64,000 nt of DNA from NCBI GenBank assembly GCA_045837725.1, contig JBEWZL010000011.1, forward strand, positions 558,001 to 622,000. The letters are read 5' to 3'. The notes below the pieces were generated by a model. It was not told the DNA's origin. It was given only the letters and a program-made list of their open reading frames with translations, and searched no databases. This stretch comes from Vermamoeba vermiformis. Lineage: Eukaryota; Tubulinea; Echinamoebida. Below, in pieces: positions 49,201 to 59,032 of the stretch (the stretch's first letter is position 1; each line of letters starts with the position of its first letter). A program made the translations under genes and the position numbers.

Positions 49201-50579
49201 ACCCGCACTACGGTCACGTGTGTGGCACGCTGCTGTCACGGCCCATTCTCCGCGATGACACTTTGCCACTCTGGCGCGCACTGTGGACCTCTGTCGATCG
49301 ATCGGCAGCCATCTCGCAGCTGACGCGGTCAACGAAAAGTCAAAGTGACGTTCGCTTGCTTTCACTGAAGCGCGTGACGAGCAAGGTGCTGGCATGGTGC
49401 CACTCGTTTGCAGTCGGTGCTGGCACGCTTGCAGGACAGCAATGCGATGCTGTCGTCAAGGTATTTACCTAATTAGGCAATCGCGCAGTGTACTGATCTA
49501 TTTTTAGCTGCTCGAACACACCGTGACACTCTGGCGCACTCATAGACCAATCGCGGACGACGAAGCTGAAATTTCGCTCTCGTACTGGCTGCAGGACGAA
49601 GGACTCATCACGTGGCTCGATCACGTGATTTCATCGCTCGTGCAACCGCGTTCAGTGAACGACAAGTTGACAGCAGGCGCGTGGCTGGCACCTGATGACC
49701 GTCGTCGGCTGTTGGAGAGCTGTCTAAATTTGGTGCTGACAATCATTGCAGTTCTGCACCAACAGCCGCAGCTCAAGTTGACAGCACTGTCCGCGGCACT
49801 GCAGGTACGCGCTGAGTGGTGAAATGTGCCACCTTCCTAATTTGTCTATTCAGGCCCTGAGCGACAATCTCGTGCACGTGATCACCGTGCTGCACCAATC
49901 ACGTGACTGCACGCCGCAACTGCTGAACACCGCGGTGACTGTCATGCACCACGTCACGTGTCACGTGTCAAAGCGAGTGCCGTACAAGATGTCATTCCGC
50001 ACCGAGCAAATCATTGCATTAATTTCCGTTCATGAAGAGCTCCACGTGACTGATCAAGCCCTGGTGGAGAAATTGATCGGAATAATTGTGCACAACCACT
50101 ATGGCCATCAACTTGCGAGTCAATCAATGACACGTGTCATTCAGTGGACTGCGCAACAGTTGTTCCGCTTGACTTCGCTGGAGCATCTCTTATTGCCTTA
50201 TTTGGAATGGCTGAACGCGCTCTTTGACCACGCCGCTCTGCACGTGACACTGACTGGCCTCACTGAGCACGTGATGCGCCTCTATTACCAAATCGGGACA
50301 TTGCCACCAGCACTGACACACGCGACACTTCGCGCAATCAACCGTTTGACACTTCAACTCGTATTGCGACTGCGTGTGGTACCCAAGTTGACAGATGTCA
50401 ATCAGCGACTTCTGTCTGAGCTGTTGACACGTGTCCCTGACCGCGGAGATATCACGGAGATTAACGAACAAGTGCATCACGAACTGACTGCCATATTTGT
50501 ACAAAAGTGGTGGAAGTCTGCGCTAATCCAATCCGCGCCTGAGTTCGATGAGATTGCACGGAGATTGCGCCAAAAATAG
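43259..50579 (+). CDS. URB1: URB1/NPA1, large nucleolar pre-60S factor
   Basis: Eight exons, 2305 aa (human 2271): 43259-43309, 43367-43541, 43636-44611, 44664-46933, 46987-49004, 49056-49460, 49508-49804, 49854-50579. A Lys/Ser-rich N-terminus with a basic NLS (KRKIDDTNKKK) leads to the Npa1 domain (IRALGALRSPMITFLQKYKT; ELFWLLEEHFKVNRSDPVCV; SSYSLKALYHHLSGEDYLAV; RFMCQLIQISPLMARQL). The rest is a long alpha-solenoid. URB1 is an early pre-60S assembly factor acting on 25S/28S domain folding in the nucleolus. This gene has the densest palindrome load in the window: about nine CACGTG hexamers between 45,000 and 46,000 alone, and many TGACACGTGTCA, CTAAAAATAG and CArG sites in frame-independent positions. 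Confidence 0.92.
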
Positions 50580-50763
50580 ACTTTTTTGTAAATAAAAATC
50601 AACGTCATTTGTCACGCAATTTGTTGTGAAAAAATTGTTCATTAGCGCCGTGAACGAGCACGCCTTGTCAGCACTGCACTACAGGCCAGTCCTATATTGC
50701 TGGATACTTATTATTGTCTATTGTAGTGCATATATTATATACTATAGATAATATATCATCGAT

Positions 50764-52347
50764 ATGACCACGCAATCGAGCGATAAAATTGCCTTGCCAC
50801 AGCCTGGCTCTGGATTTGCTTTTGTTCACTCCAAAGAACTCGCTGAATTGAGCGAACAGCACCCGAAGATGAAACACAAGGTACTGTAGTGTTCATTGCC
50901 ACTCATTGCATGCGTCGATTTAGATCAGGCAATTTTAAAATAAATTAGCCGATCAAATCCACTACTCAAGTGCTGCAATTTGTCTCTCTTATGAATGCTA
51001 AACAGTGCTAATATAGGCCAAATTAATACACTATTTTGGAGCGCTATCGGGCCTATGGAATCGCATTCCTATGATCTCACCGCCACTCGCAGATCGCGAC
51101 GAGTTATTGGCCTATCACTCCGAGGAGTATTTGAAGTAAGTCACGTGATGCGTACAAATGTAACTTCGTACTCAATGTTGGCGCAGTACTCTGTCCGAGG
51201 TGTCCAAAGCACGAGCAGGCGAGGACTCAGATTCTGAATCAGATTCGGAAGACCTCCGCGCGCGCGTGGTCGAAGCAGGACTGACTGGCGAGTGCGCAGC
51301 GTGGCCTGGACTCTGGAAGTGGTGTCGCGCACTCGCTGGCGGAATATTAGCCTCGGTCGAATTGTTGCAAACACCCGCGCGTCAGTTACACACTTGCCTA
51401 TTTTGGCTCGGTGGCAGACACCACGCCAAAAAAGACGAAGCGAGTGGCTTCTGTTACATCAACGATACCGTATTAGGCAAGTTCTATTTTTAGATGTCAG
51501 TCAGCGCTGACCACGTGACAGGTGTGCTCAAACTGCTCGAAGAGACGGAGCTGCGCATACTATATTTGGACATTGACATCCACCACGGTGACGCCGTGCA
51601 AGACGCGTTTTATTATACGGACAAAGTGCTATTTTTAGACTTTCATCGCTTTGACTCGGGATTCTTCCCAGGCACCGGAGCCGTCTCCGAAATTGGGGCT
51701 GGCACTGGAAAATATTACAGTAAGTTATTTTAGATCCTTGTTCACAGCCCCTATTTGACACGTGTCATCCAGCTGTCAATGTGCCACTCCACGAAGGAGT
51801 GTCCGACAAGCAGTACGTCCACGTGTTCAAAACGATCACTGAGGCTGCATTCAAACGATTTAATCCGCAATTCATTTTCTTTAATTGGTAAGTGCCTTCT
51901 TTTGACTGGCCTATTCACTGAAATGCCTGTAGTGGCGCTGATTGTCTCGTTGGCGATCCCCTTGGAGGATTCAATGTGACACTTGCTGGCATTCAAGAAA
52001 TTGTCCGCTTTGTTGATGACCTGCGTACGCGTGTTGTTGACAGCCACGTACACAAAACACCCATGGTTGTGCTTGGCGGTGGTGGCTATGACTTGCGCAA
52101 CGTTATTAACATGAGCATGGTTGTTTCTCACACACTTTTGCACAATTGTGATGAAGAGTTTGCAACAAAGCACCCAGAAACCAAAAACAGAACTGATTTT
52201 GTGGAGAGTTACATCACTGAGGTCAGCAGCAAAATCAAGCGTAGCACTGTGGGCTCAAGTCCAAATACGAATAAGCAAACATACATTGACAGCTTGCTTG
52301 CCCAAGTGCTTGCAAACATTCTCCATCTCCCCAATAATAGTGAATAA
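50764..52347 (+). CDS. Class I histone deacetylase (HDAC8-like)
   Basis: Six exons, 417 aa: 50764-50880, 51017-51135, 51187-51476, 51522-51719, 51773-51887, 51933-52347. Catalytic elements are complete: the His pair in WLGGRHHAKKDEASGFCYIN, zinc ligands in LYLDIDIHHGD and NCGADCLVGDPLGGFN, FFPGTGAVSEIG, and the transition-state Tyr in LGGGGYD. The start (GSGFAFVHSKEL) and KLIHYFGALSGLWNRIPM match the N-terminal strand and helix. Intron 3 is GC-AG (TTAG|GCAAGT), required to keep NDTVLGVLKLLEE in line with the family. An acidic Ser/Asp insert (EDSDSESDSEDL) is CK2-like. It should deacetylate lysines on histones or other proteins. Confidence 0.93.
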
Positions 52348-52415
52348 ATGTATCATAGCTGAAAACAGTTTGTGGTAATCAGTATCAAATTACCCATCTT
52401 TCGAATGCAATCAGG

Positions 52416-53717
52416 AGTTCTTTGTAGAACTCTGAAACTTAACAATCCTTTGATATACATACTTGCATTATCTTTGTTGGAGGTCGTCTTGATCAATTTC
52501 ATGATTTCCAGGGCTTCCAACCCAGACAGGGCGTCCGCCGTCACTAGGTTCTCATGGAATAAAAGGCTAATAGCACCTAATTGTCGTGGATACCTATATT
52601 TAGGATGAGTTTGATGGTTTCCTTGCTGGCCAAGCTCTAGGGATTGAGCTGAGGATAGTTCCTCAGTTTTTGAAATCAAGCTCCAAATGGCTCAAGTAAC
52701 AAAGATTTTAATAGCTACGGCTTGGCATGACATACGGAATTGTTTGCAACGTGGACATGTCAGAGTTCAATAGAAGGAATCAACATTTGCACTTTGTTAT
52801 GAGAAACTTCTCATTCACAACAATCCATTTCTGCACAGCTCTATGCAGAACTACATATCTATAGGATGATAGCTCAAATAGCACACAATTTTTGGATAGG
52901 ATGTTAAACTGTTCTTTGTGCCCCAAACATGTCCTGGTTGCAAAAATACGTTATTTTCTTGATAAAGACGCTGAAATTACATCCATTAGCCAAAATATCC
53001 AACTTTCCAATGTATGGTGATTACAATTCTTTCTCTATCTCCAGTGGCTGGAAGCTGATGTGGATGGAAAGTTCATACCTAGTAGTATCCTATATATGCT
53101 CTACCTACTGCAGCAAACAGAATTGAATTTCGTTAATTACTAACTTCAGCGGACGCCCTGTCCGGATCCGGACACCTTGTCCCTGGACGGACACCCTGTC
53201 CACGGACGGACGCCATGTCCCTGGAGGGACACCCTGTCCATGGACTGACGCCATGTCCCTGGACGTACACTGTCTATGGAGGGACATTCCGTCTAATTTG
53301 GGCAGGACAACCCATTGCTTTTTTGCTTCGCCTAGTAGGTTGAAATTGCAGGAATAATGGTTCCTCAGGCTTATGGCACCCAACACAAGAGTTCTTGCAA
53401 ACCCTCCATATACTATCTGGAAGTTTTTCTTGTCCGGGGCATGCAACTTGTCCAGGCAGATAACTAAGCCAGGCTGGACATCTCACCCTGGCTGGCTATG
53501 TCATCCACACTGGATTGGCCAGCCTTGTCCACAGGATGACCTCCAAAGAGTGAAACTCCTTTTCTTGTCCAGTGTAACAATTGGCGTGGGTTCCATCTAT
53601 CAATGGTCTATGTGCGAATAAGGGAAAGGCCTATCCTCAGCTGCCTTCTTTCCTCTTCAGTGGAAGTTAAAATGTGCAGGAAAGTCCTTTAAATTTGTAA
53701 TAGTTCTACAAAGAACT
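52416..53717. repeat. Inverted 16-bp hairpin repeats bracketing the island
   Basis: AGTTCTTTGTAGAACT at 52416-52431 and AGTTCTACAAAGAACT at 53702-53717 are exact reverse complements 1.3 kb apart. Each is also a small hairpin with 6-bp arms (AGTTCT/AGAACT) and a 4-nt loop. They bracket the 19-bp array. They may be ends of a non-autonomous DNA transposon, but no target-site duplication was found. Confidence 0.4.
53156..53293. repeat. Tandem array of a 19-bp unit with internal GGACANNNTGTCC dyads
   Basis: About seven diverged copies of a unit like GGACACCCTGTCCCTGGAC run head to tail. Each copy keeps an internal dyad, GGAC(A/G)CC(C/T/A)TGTCC, so the array has 19-bp periodicity and alternating symmetry. 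Isolated related words (CTTGTCC, GGACATC) continue to about 53,560. Confidence 0.8.
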
Positions 53718-53970
53718 TTCACTTACCAAGCAATTATGCAAAGCAAACTGACTGTGACAGAAGAGGAACTATAGCAAAAATTGGAGATAACGTACCCAAC
53801 AGAAACTTTTTGATTGATGAGGTAGGACTATGTAGTCGTTTTGGCTGGCTTGGCATGCAAAATGACAATAAATCTGAATTACTATTCTGTGCAGCACACA
53901 TGGCTTCTGTGTAGAACAATATCATTATTCAAAGCAACTATTTACAGTTTATCTACATTATTTGTTAATA

Positions 53971-55958
53971 TTACACGAGTTGGGTAATTCGTGATGAGTA
54001 ATACTGGTTGAAGTCCAGATTTTGGAGCAGCTTTGTTAGGTACGGTGCTTGGCGATACATTCCACTAAGCAGAGTGAACAGTAGGCGTATACGCTGTTGG
54101 AAATCGCTGAACAATTGCTCAAACAGCTGCTCGTCCTCCCTGTTGATCATATCGCAGAACGCCAGACACACCTGTCGTACACCATCAATAGCGCGCAGTA
54201 AAGCAGGCGCAGCGAAGAAGCTCTGTTGCATCACCGTCACCAAGTAGTCCTGATGCAGGCGCACCACTTGATCAAAGTCGGCGTTGGGATCTTTCATCTT
54301 TTCAATGGCCTGCGCAAACTGTTCCTCCACCACATCCACCTGCAAATATGACAGCAGACTGTCCAACACGTAGCCCATCTGTGAGCGCAGCAAATTCACG
54401 CGGCGTTGTGCAGGGCTCGTCACACCACGTTTTTCCGCTGGTCGCACCACGCGCCTGTCACTCCAAATTTGGTCAAGACGCAACTGCACTGCCTTCAAGT
54501 TCCAGTAAAATGTGAAGATTTTGCCATATTTGTCTAAAATGTTGCTGTTGAGCAGCAGATTGATGGGCCAGGGTGCGGAATAATTCAGTTTGAGCTCGCC
54601 CTCCGCTCCGACACTGACGCGCAATGCTTGCACCACGCGCTCGTCGTGCTGCGTGATCAATTTCTGCGACAAATCTTGAAACACGAGATTGAGATCTAAA
54701 AATAGCGTCAGATCACGTGAGAGCACTACATGCCACCGTACCGTTCTCGTGGTGCGGGGTCAGTGGTCCGGACAGCAGTTTCTGCGCGCCGTTCATGAAT
54801 CCCAAGTAGAACTCGCCGTTGGTGAGCATGAAGAATTCTTTCAGCGTCCAAAAATAGCCCTGCAGGTTGTAGTCCTTAAATAGCATTGCAATCATTTTTG
54901 TGGCCAGCTCGTGGCGCAGTTGATCTATTTTTAGCTCCAGATCGATCGATTGCCACGCTGTCGTGCTGAACACGTGCTCGAGTCGCGTCGCCAAAGTCAC
55001 GTGATCGCGCGCTGTCACTTTGCCAGTCAGTTGCAGCACTTTGCTCGCTTTGCCCATAAATAGAACTGTCTCGGCCAGACGCGGGGAAAACATTTCGGGC
55101 ACGCGCTCTTTGACAATCACGTACCGGTCCCTGTTTGACACGCGTCAATTGCAGTACGGCGCAATGTTACCTCTTACCAAATTCGGTGGTTGACATCTTT
55201 GACGTGTGCTTGGGAATCAACGACGAAGAAATCAAACGCCATGCCCAAATTAGGAAGTGTCGCGTAACTCATCCAGAATACCAATTGCCTTAAATAGAGC
55301 GATTGCCATTTTTGGACTACGATTCGTGCCCTGAGCAACAGTTAATCATCAATAAATTACCAAATAAGGCAATTACCAGTCCGTGGGAGCCAATGTCAAC
55401 AACTGCCAGGCACGTGACACCAGTGCTGCGACGGAGCGACTAATTTGGAAGTCCTGTCAATGCGCGGTCAGTAACAGGTCTGCACATGACACGTGTCACT
55501 TGGAAACTCACGTGATGCTGTCGTGCAGAGCGGTCAATCTCGAGCAGGAGATCGAAGAGAGATTTCAGTGCTGTCAACTGATCGAGTGCCACCAACAGTC
55601 CTGCCGTCGTCCGTTCACTGAACGTCACTTCTTCACTGAACGCGCGATAAATCTGTGCAATCACGTACGAGGACAAGGCACGCGCGACAGCTTTTGACAG
55701 CGGAGATACACCGGAGATTGCACCGGTCTCGCTCACCGACCACGTGTCGAGCACGCGCAGCACGAGTGAGGCTTGGTGGCACAGTGCCGCGAGCTGTGTG
55801 AGGCGTGCGTGCTCCACGTGATCGAGCAGGGCAGTGAGTTCAGCGGGCACTAATAATAGCAGCGCATTGGCGTCACTCGGCTGCGTACTGGATGTGGGCG
55901 CGTACTCGAACAAATAGCGCCACTGACCTAGCGCAGCGTGCAATAATTCGTGCTCCAT
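53971..55958 (-). CDS. TUBGCP4: Gamma-tubulin complex component 4
   Basis: Five exons read leftwards: 55512-55958, 55377-55453, 55178-55330, 54742-55130, 53971-54695, giving 596 aa (human 667). It begins MEHELLHAALGQW, like the short N-terminus of GCP4. GRIP-domain landmarks are LRQLVFWM, VKDVNHRIWDRYVIVKERVP, RLAETVLFMGKAS, LNYSAPWPINLLLNSNILDK, YGKIFTFYWNLKAVQLRLDQ, YVLDSLLSYLQVDVVEEQFA and LLQNLDFNQYYSS. GCP4 is a core subunit of gamma-tubulin ring complexes and binds gamma-tubulin through its C-terminal half. Exon 2 uses an acceptor 10 nt upstream of a tempting CCAAATTAG, because only that choice keeps the frame. Confidence 0.9.
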
Positions 55959-56552
55959 GTAAGTGAACTGTTGTATTGTCTAGAACTCTGCGTTATTTTA
56001 ATTACTAATATTAGCATTATTTAATAAATTTTCATTTTTATTTTGGATCCAAAATACTGACCTGGTATCTAACAGTGTTGTAAATCAATTAGTCTCATAC
56101 CACGGCTGCTAATGTAGCGCTATAGAGCAGTTCGATGTTACAGCACTCCTCCAACACTAACTAGTTACAAATAATACAACTACTTTTGCGCGCCAACAAA
56201 TTGCTCGGTCAATGATTGGTCAAAATATCGCACCTGTCAACGGGCATGTCACAACGAAACGGGGTTGGTTGTGGCTGAAATGTTCTGCGCATTCAATGCA
56301 ATGGTCCACATTTGATCAATCCAATTAAATATTAATAATTTATTGCTCGATCTGAACAGATTCACATAGAATTCAGTTGTGATTGACAAAATACCAACTA
56401 ATAGAACCCGTTCACAATAGGTATGCAATGCAGTGTCGTAATTAATTAATTGTCCCTCCGTTATTTTAATTTAATTAAATTTAACTCCAAAGTTCGATCT
56501 AATTAATAATCATTAAATAACGCCTCGTTACCGATATTATACAACTCGATCA
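55959..56552. promoter_or_regulatory. Divergent promoter region, GCP4 and RhoBTB-like gene
   Basis: About 590 AT-rich bases between outward-facing starts. TAATTAATTA-type runs cluster near 56,440-56,520. No gene, RNA or repeat is supported. Confidence 0.45.
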
Positions 56553-56612
56553 ATGTCGCATTATTATATCTGCTCTTCTAATCTCCTGCCCATTAACCGC
56601 GTCAGCAGATCG

Positions 56613-58642
56613 ATGGACCAAGTAGAGTGGCAGAACTTGGACTCGACGGACATTGAAGACAAGCCCACCTTCAAAGTGGTGCTGCTCGGTGCGCAGAGTC
56701 AGGCCGAAGAGGTGCTCTACACCTTCAAGCACAACGTGTTCCCCGAGCAGGGTGTCTACTGGGGCACGAGCAAGGCCGCGGAGAGCTTTGGCTGGTGGAC
56801 CTTCCACTACCTGTCCGAGGGTACGTCACTTGCCTAATTTGGGCACTCACTCACCCCTCCCCCCCCTACCAGATAAGGCAGTGCCCTACACCGTCACCTA
56901 CGTGCTGCAGAAGCCCGGTAAGTGTCACGTGTCGTTGCGGTACGAGTGCGCGATTGACACGTGTCAACAGAGGACCAGTACCAGAAGCTGCGCTACGTCA
57001 ACTACCCGTCCAATGTGCAAGTGCTGTGCTACGCGGTGGACGAGCAGGCCTCGTACGACAAGCTGCACTACTACCACGCCGAGTTGCAGCAGGCAGATCC
57101 GTGCGCCCTCACCGTGCTCTGTGCGCTGCGCATTGACTCGCGCGAGGGGGACCCGGCTGCGGCACTCAAACAGCGCGGAATAACTCCCATCAGCACTGAG
57201 CAGGGTCAAGCACGTGCCCGCGAGCTAAAAATAGCGCACTACTTTGAGATTTCAGCGCGCACGCGGCAAGGACTCAAAGAATTCTTCGAATTTTTTCAAC
57301 AAATTGCCGATCCGACGGGCACCAAGCGCATTGACAGCAAAGGCGAGCTGTGGACAGTGTTGGACAAGATGCCACCAGTGCCACCAGCCCCTGCCGTGCG
57401 TGTGGATGCCTCGAATATTTGCAACGAATTGCGGCAAAGTTTGAATTCTCCGCTGGTGGCAGATGTGGTGTTCACGCTCAAAGGTACGTTAGTGGCACGT
57501 GATTGGACAAATCACTGACGTGCTAAAAATAGATCGCGTGATCTACGCGCACAAAGTGATGCTGTCACTCGCGGCCTCGGTGTTCAAAGAATTGTCGCTG
57601 CTGGCACCTGACAGCAACGATCACGTGGTCAACAGAATTTATGCAAACACCCTCTTCACCAAGGTCTCCGAACACGCATTTGCAGGCAGTCGGAACAATC
57701 GCGTGTCAGCCATGGTGCGCGACGACATTGACCACGAGACCTTCATGACTTTGCTGGAATTTATTTACTCCGGCACGTGCAATATCTCCTCGCTGGAGAT
57801 TGCGAACACGATTCAGCACATCATTGCTGGCTCGAGCTTGTTTCATTTGCAGCACATCTGCAAAAATGTCGCTGCAGGCAACCCCCAAGCCAATGCAGCT
57901 ATTTTTAGAGTCACGCAGCAGCACGTGATGCAACACCTCGCGACACTGCACAGCAAGACGCGCAAAGTCTACAGTGACGTCACGCTGGTGCTGGACAACA
58001 AGCACGTGACTGCGCACCGTGTCATCCTCGCCGCCAGATCGGGATATTTCCGCGATCTGTTCATGAAAAACCCTGAACAATCACGTGTCGAACTGAACGA
58101 CATGTCACCTGCCGCGTTCAATGCTTTGCTGGAATTTATTTATACTGGCAAGTGCAGTTCACTGAACGCCACCCTTGCAAGCGAGCTGTTGACAGCAGCG
58201 CAGTTGTTCCGCACTGAACACGTGCTCGTGCAGCTGTGCGAATCAGCCCTGGTGAAGAGTGAACTCCGTCCAGGTCAGCAAATGACACTTTTTGATGGTG
58301 ACGCGTAACTGACAGGTGTCAAACACAGGTCTCGGCAACATTGACAACTCCAGTACACGTGCTGCTGCAGTGTTGCAATGTATTCGCACTGCGCAGAACT
58401 GCAAAGCGGAACAATTGCTCGAATACTGCGCGTGGTACGTCCGATCGACGGAACAATATATTAATTACATCAACTAACAGTGCGACAGGTACGTGGGCAC
58501 GCACTCGGACGATTTCAGTGAAGAGCAGCTGCTAAATTTAGCGCAGAGTGCCGAGTTCAAGACGCGACTGGAGCGCCATCAATTCCCGCCAAAAAACACG
58601 CTCGTCAAGGGCGTGAAGGGCCGATACTGCGTCATCTCGTAA
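56613..58642 (+). CDS. RhoBTB/RacA-like protein: degenerate small-GTPase domain plus two BTB domains
   Basis: Six exons, 582 aa: 56613-56820, 56873-56917, 56971-57484, 57534-58297, 58371-58434, 58489-58642. The GTPase-like domain (1-180) has FKVVLLGAQSQAEEVLYTF where the P-loop GxxxxGK(S/T) should be, and no NKxD; only ISARTRQG recalls the SAK loop. It is therefore probably unable to bind GTP normally. BTB1 starts at SPLVADVVFTLK with a long insert (KVSEHAFAGSRNNRVSAMVR); BTB2 is YSDVTLVLDNKHVTAHRVIL, FMKNPEQSRVELNDMSPAAF. A short BACK-like helical tail ends GRYCVIS. RhoBTB proteins link to CUL3 ubiquitin ligases. An upstream in-frame ATG at 56553 exists, but its first 60 bases look like an intron end. 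Confidence 0.82.
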
Positions 58643-59032
58643 CGCAGTTATTTCCTTTTTTGTACAGTCTGCCACCAGTGCTGGCAGTGTAATTTAATGT
58701 TGTAAATTCTCGCTTCAGATTTAGATGTCGCTGACTGCTGATGAGGGACTATGCGTAGTTACTAATATCTGCAACACTATCACCCGCACCACCAGTCCCC
58801 ACCACCGAGCACGTGATCAATCATCATGTGCCCCACACCTATCACTCCCCCCATGTGACCGTTGCCGTGAAATCTCCCAGGACCAGTTTTAACGCAGCTC
58901 TGCGTCATTTTTGTTATTGTTCTCTGCCGAGTTGAAGTCACTCGCTCTATATATTATTGTTCTCTAAATAATAATCCTTTCATTATTATTTAATCATCAG
59001 ATCAAACTTGTCGATCCAAAAAACAGATCGTG
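58643..59032. other. Intergenic between RhoBTB-like gene and UTP10
   Basis: About 390 bases on the plus strand. It contains one CACGTG flanked by GAGCACGTGATCA (58808-58820) and an AT-rich run (58950-58990) before the UTP10 start. Likely the UTP10 promoter; nothing else is seen. Confidence 0.5.

Larger units (their letters stand above)
52348..53970. other. Gene-free repeat island between HDAC and GCP4
   Basis: About 1.6 kb with no supported gene. Base composition and word use differ from the flanks: CACGTG, CArG and MEF2-like motifs are missing, and short words such as TGCAGGA, CTGGACA and TTGTAGAAC recur. It holds a 19-bp tandem array and a pair of inverted 16-mers, listed separately. A 108-aa open frame (52353-52679 -) has no family resemblance. 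A decayed DNA transposon or MITE-like insertion is the best guess. Confidence 0.45.

Noticed and set aside
52353-52679. 108-codon minus-strand open frame in the repeat island
   Set aside because: No recognisable domain and no splice or promoter context; kept only as a note in the island entry.
53156-53293. Possible CRISPR array
   Set aside because: The 19-bp units run head to tail without unique spacers, in a eukaryotic intergenic region.
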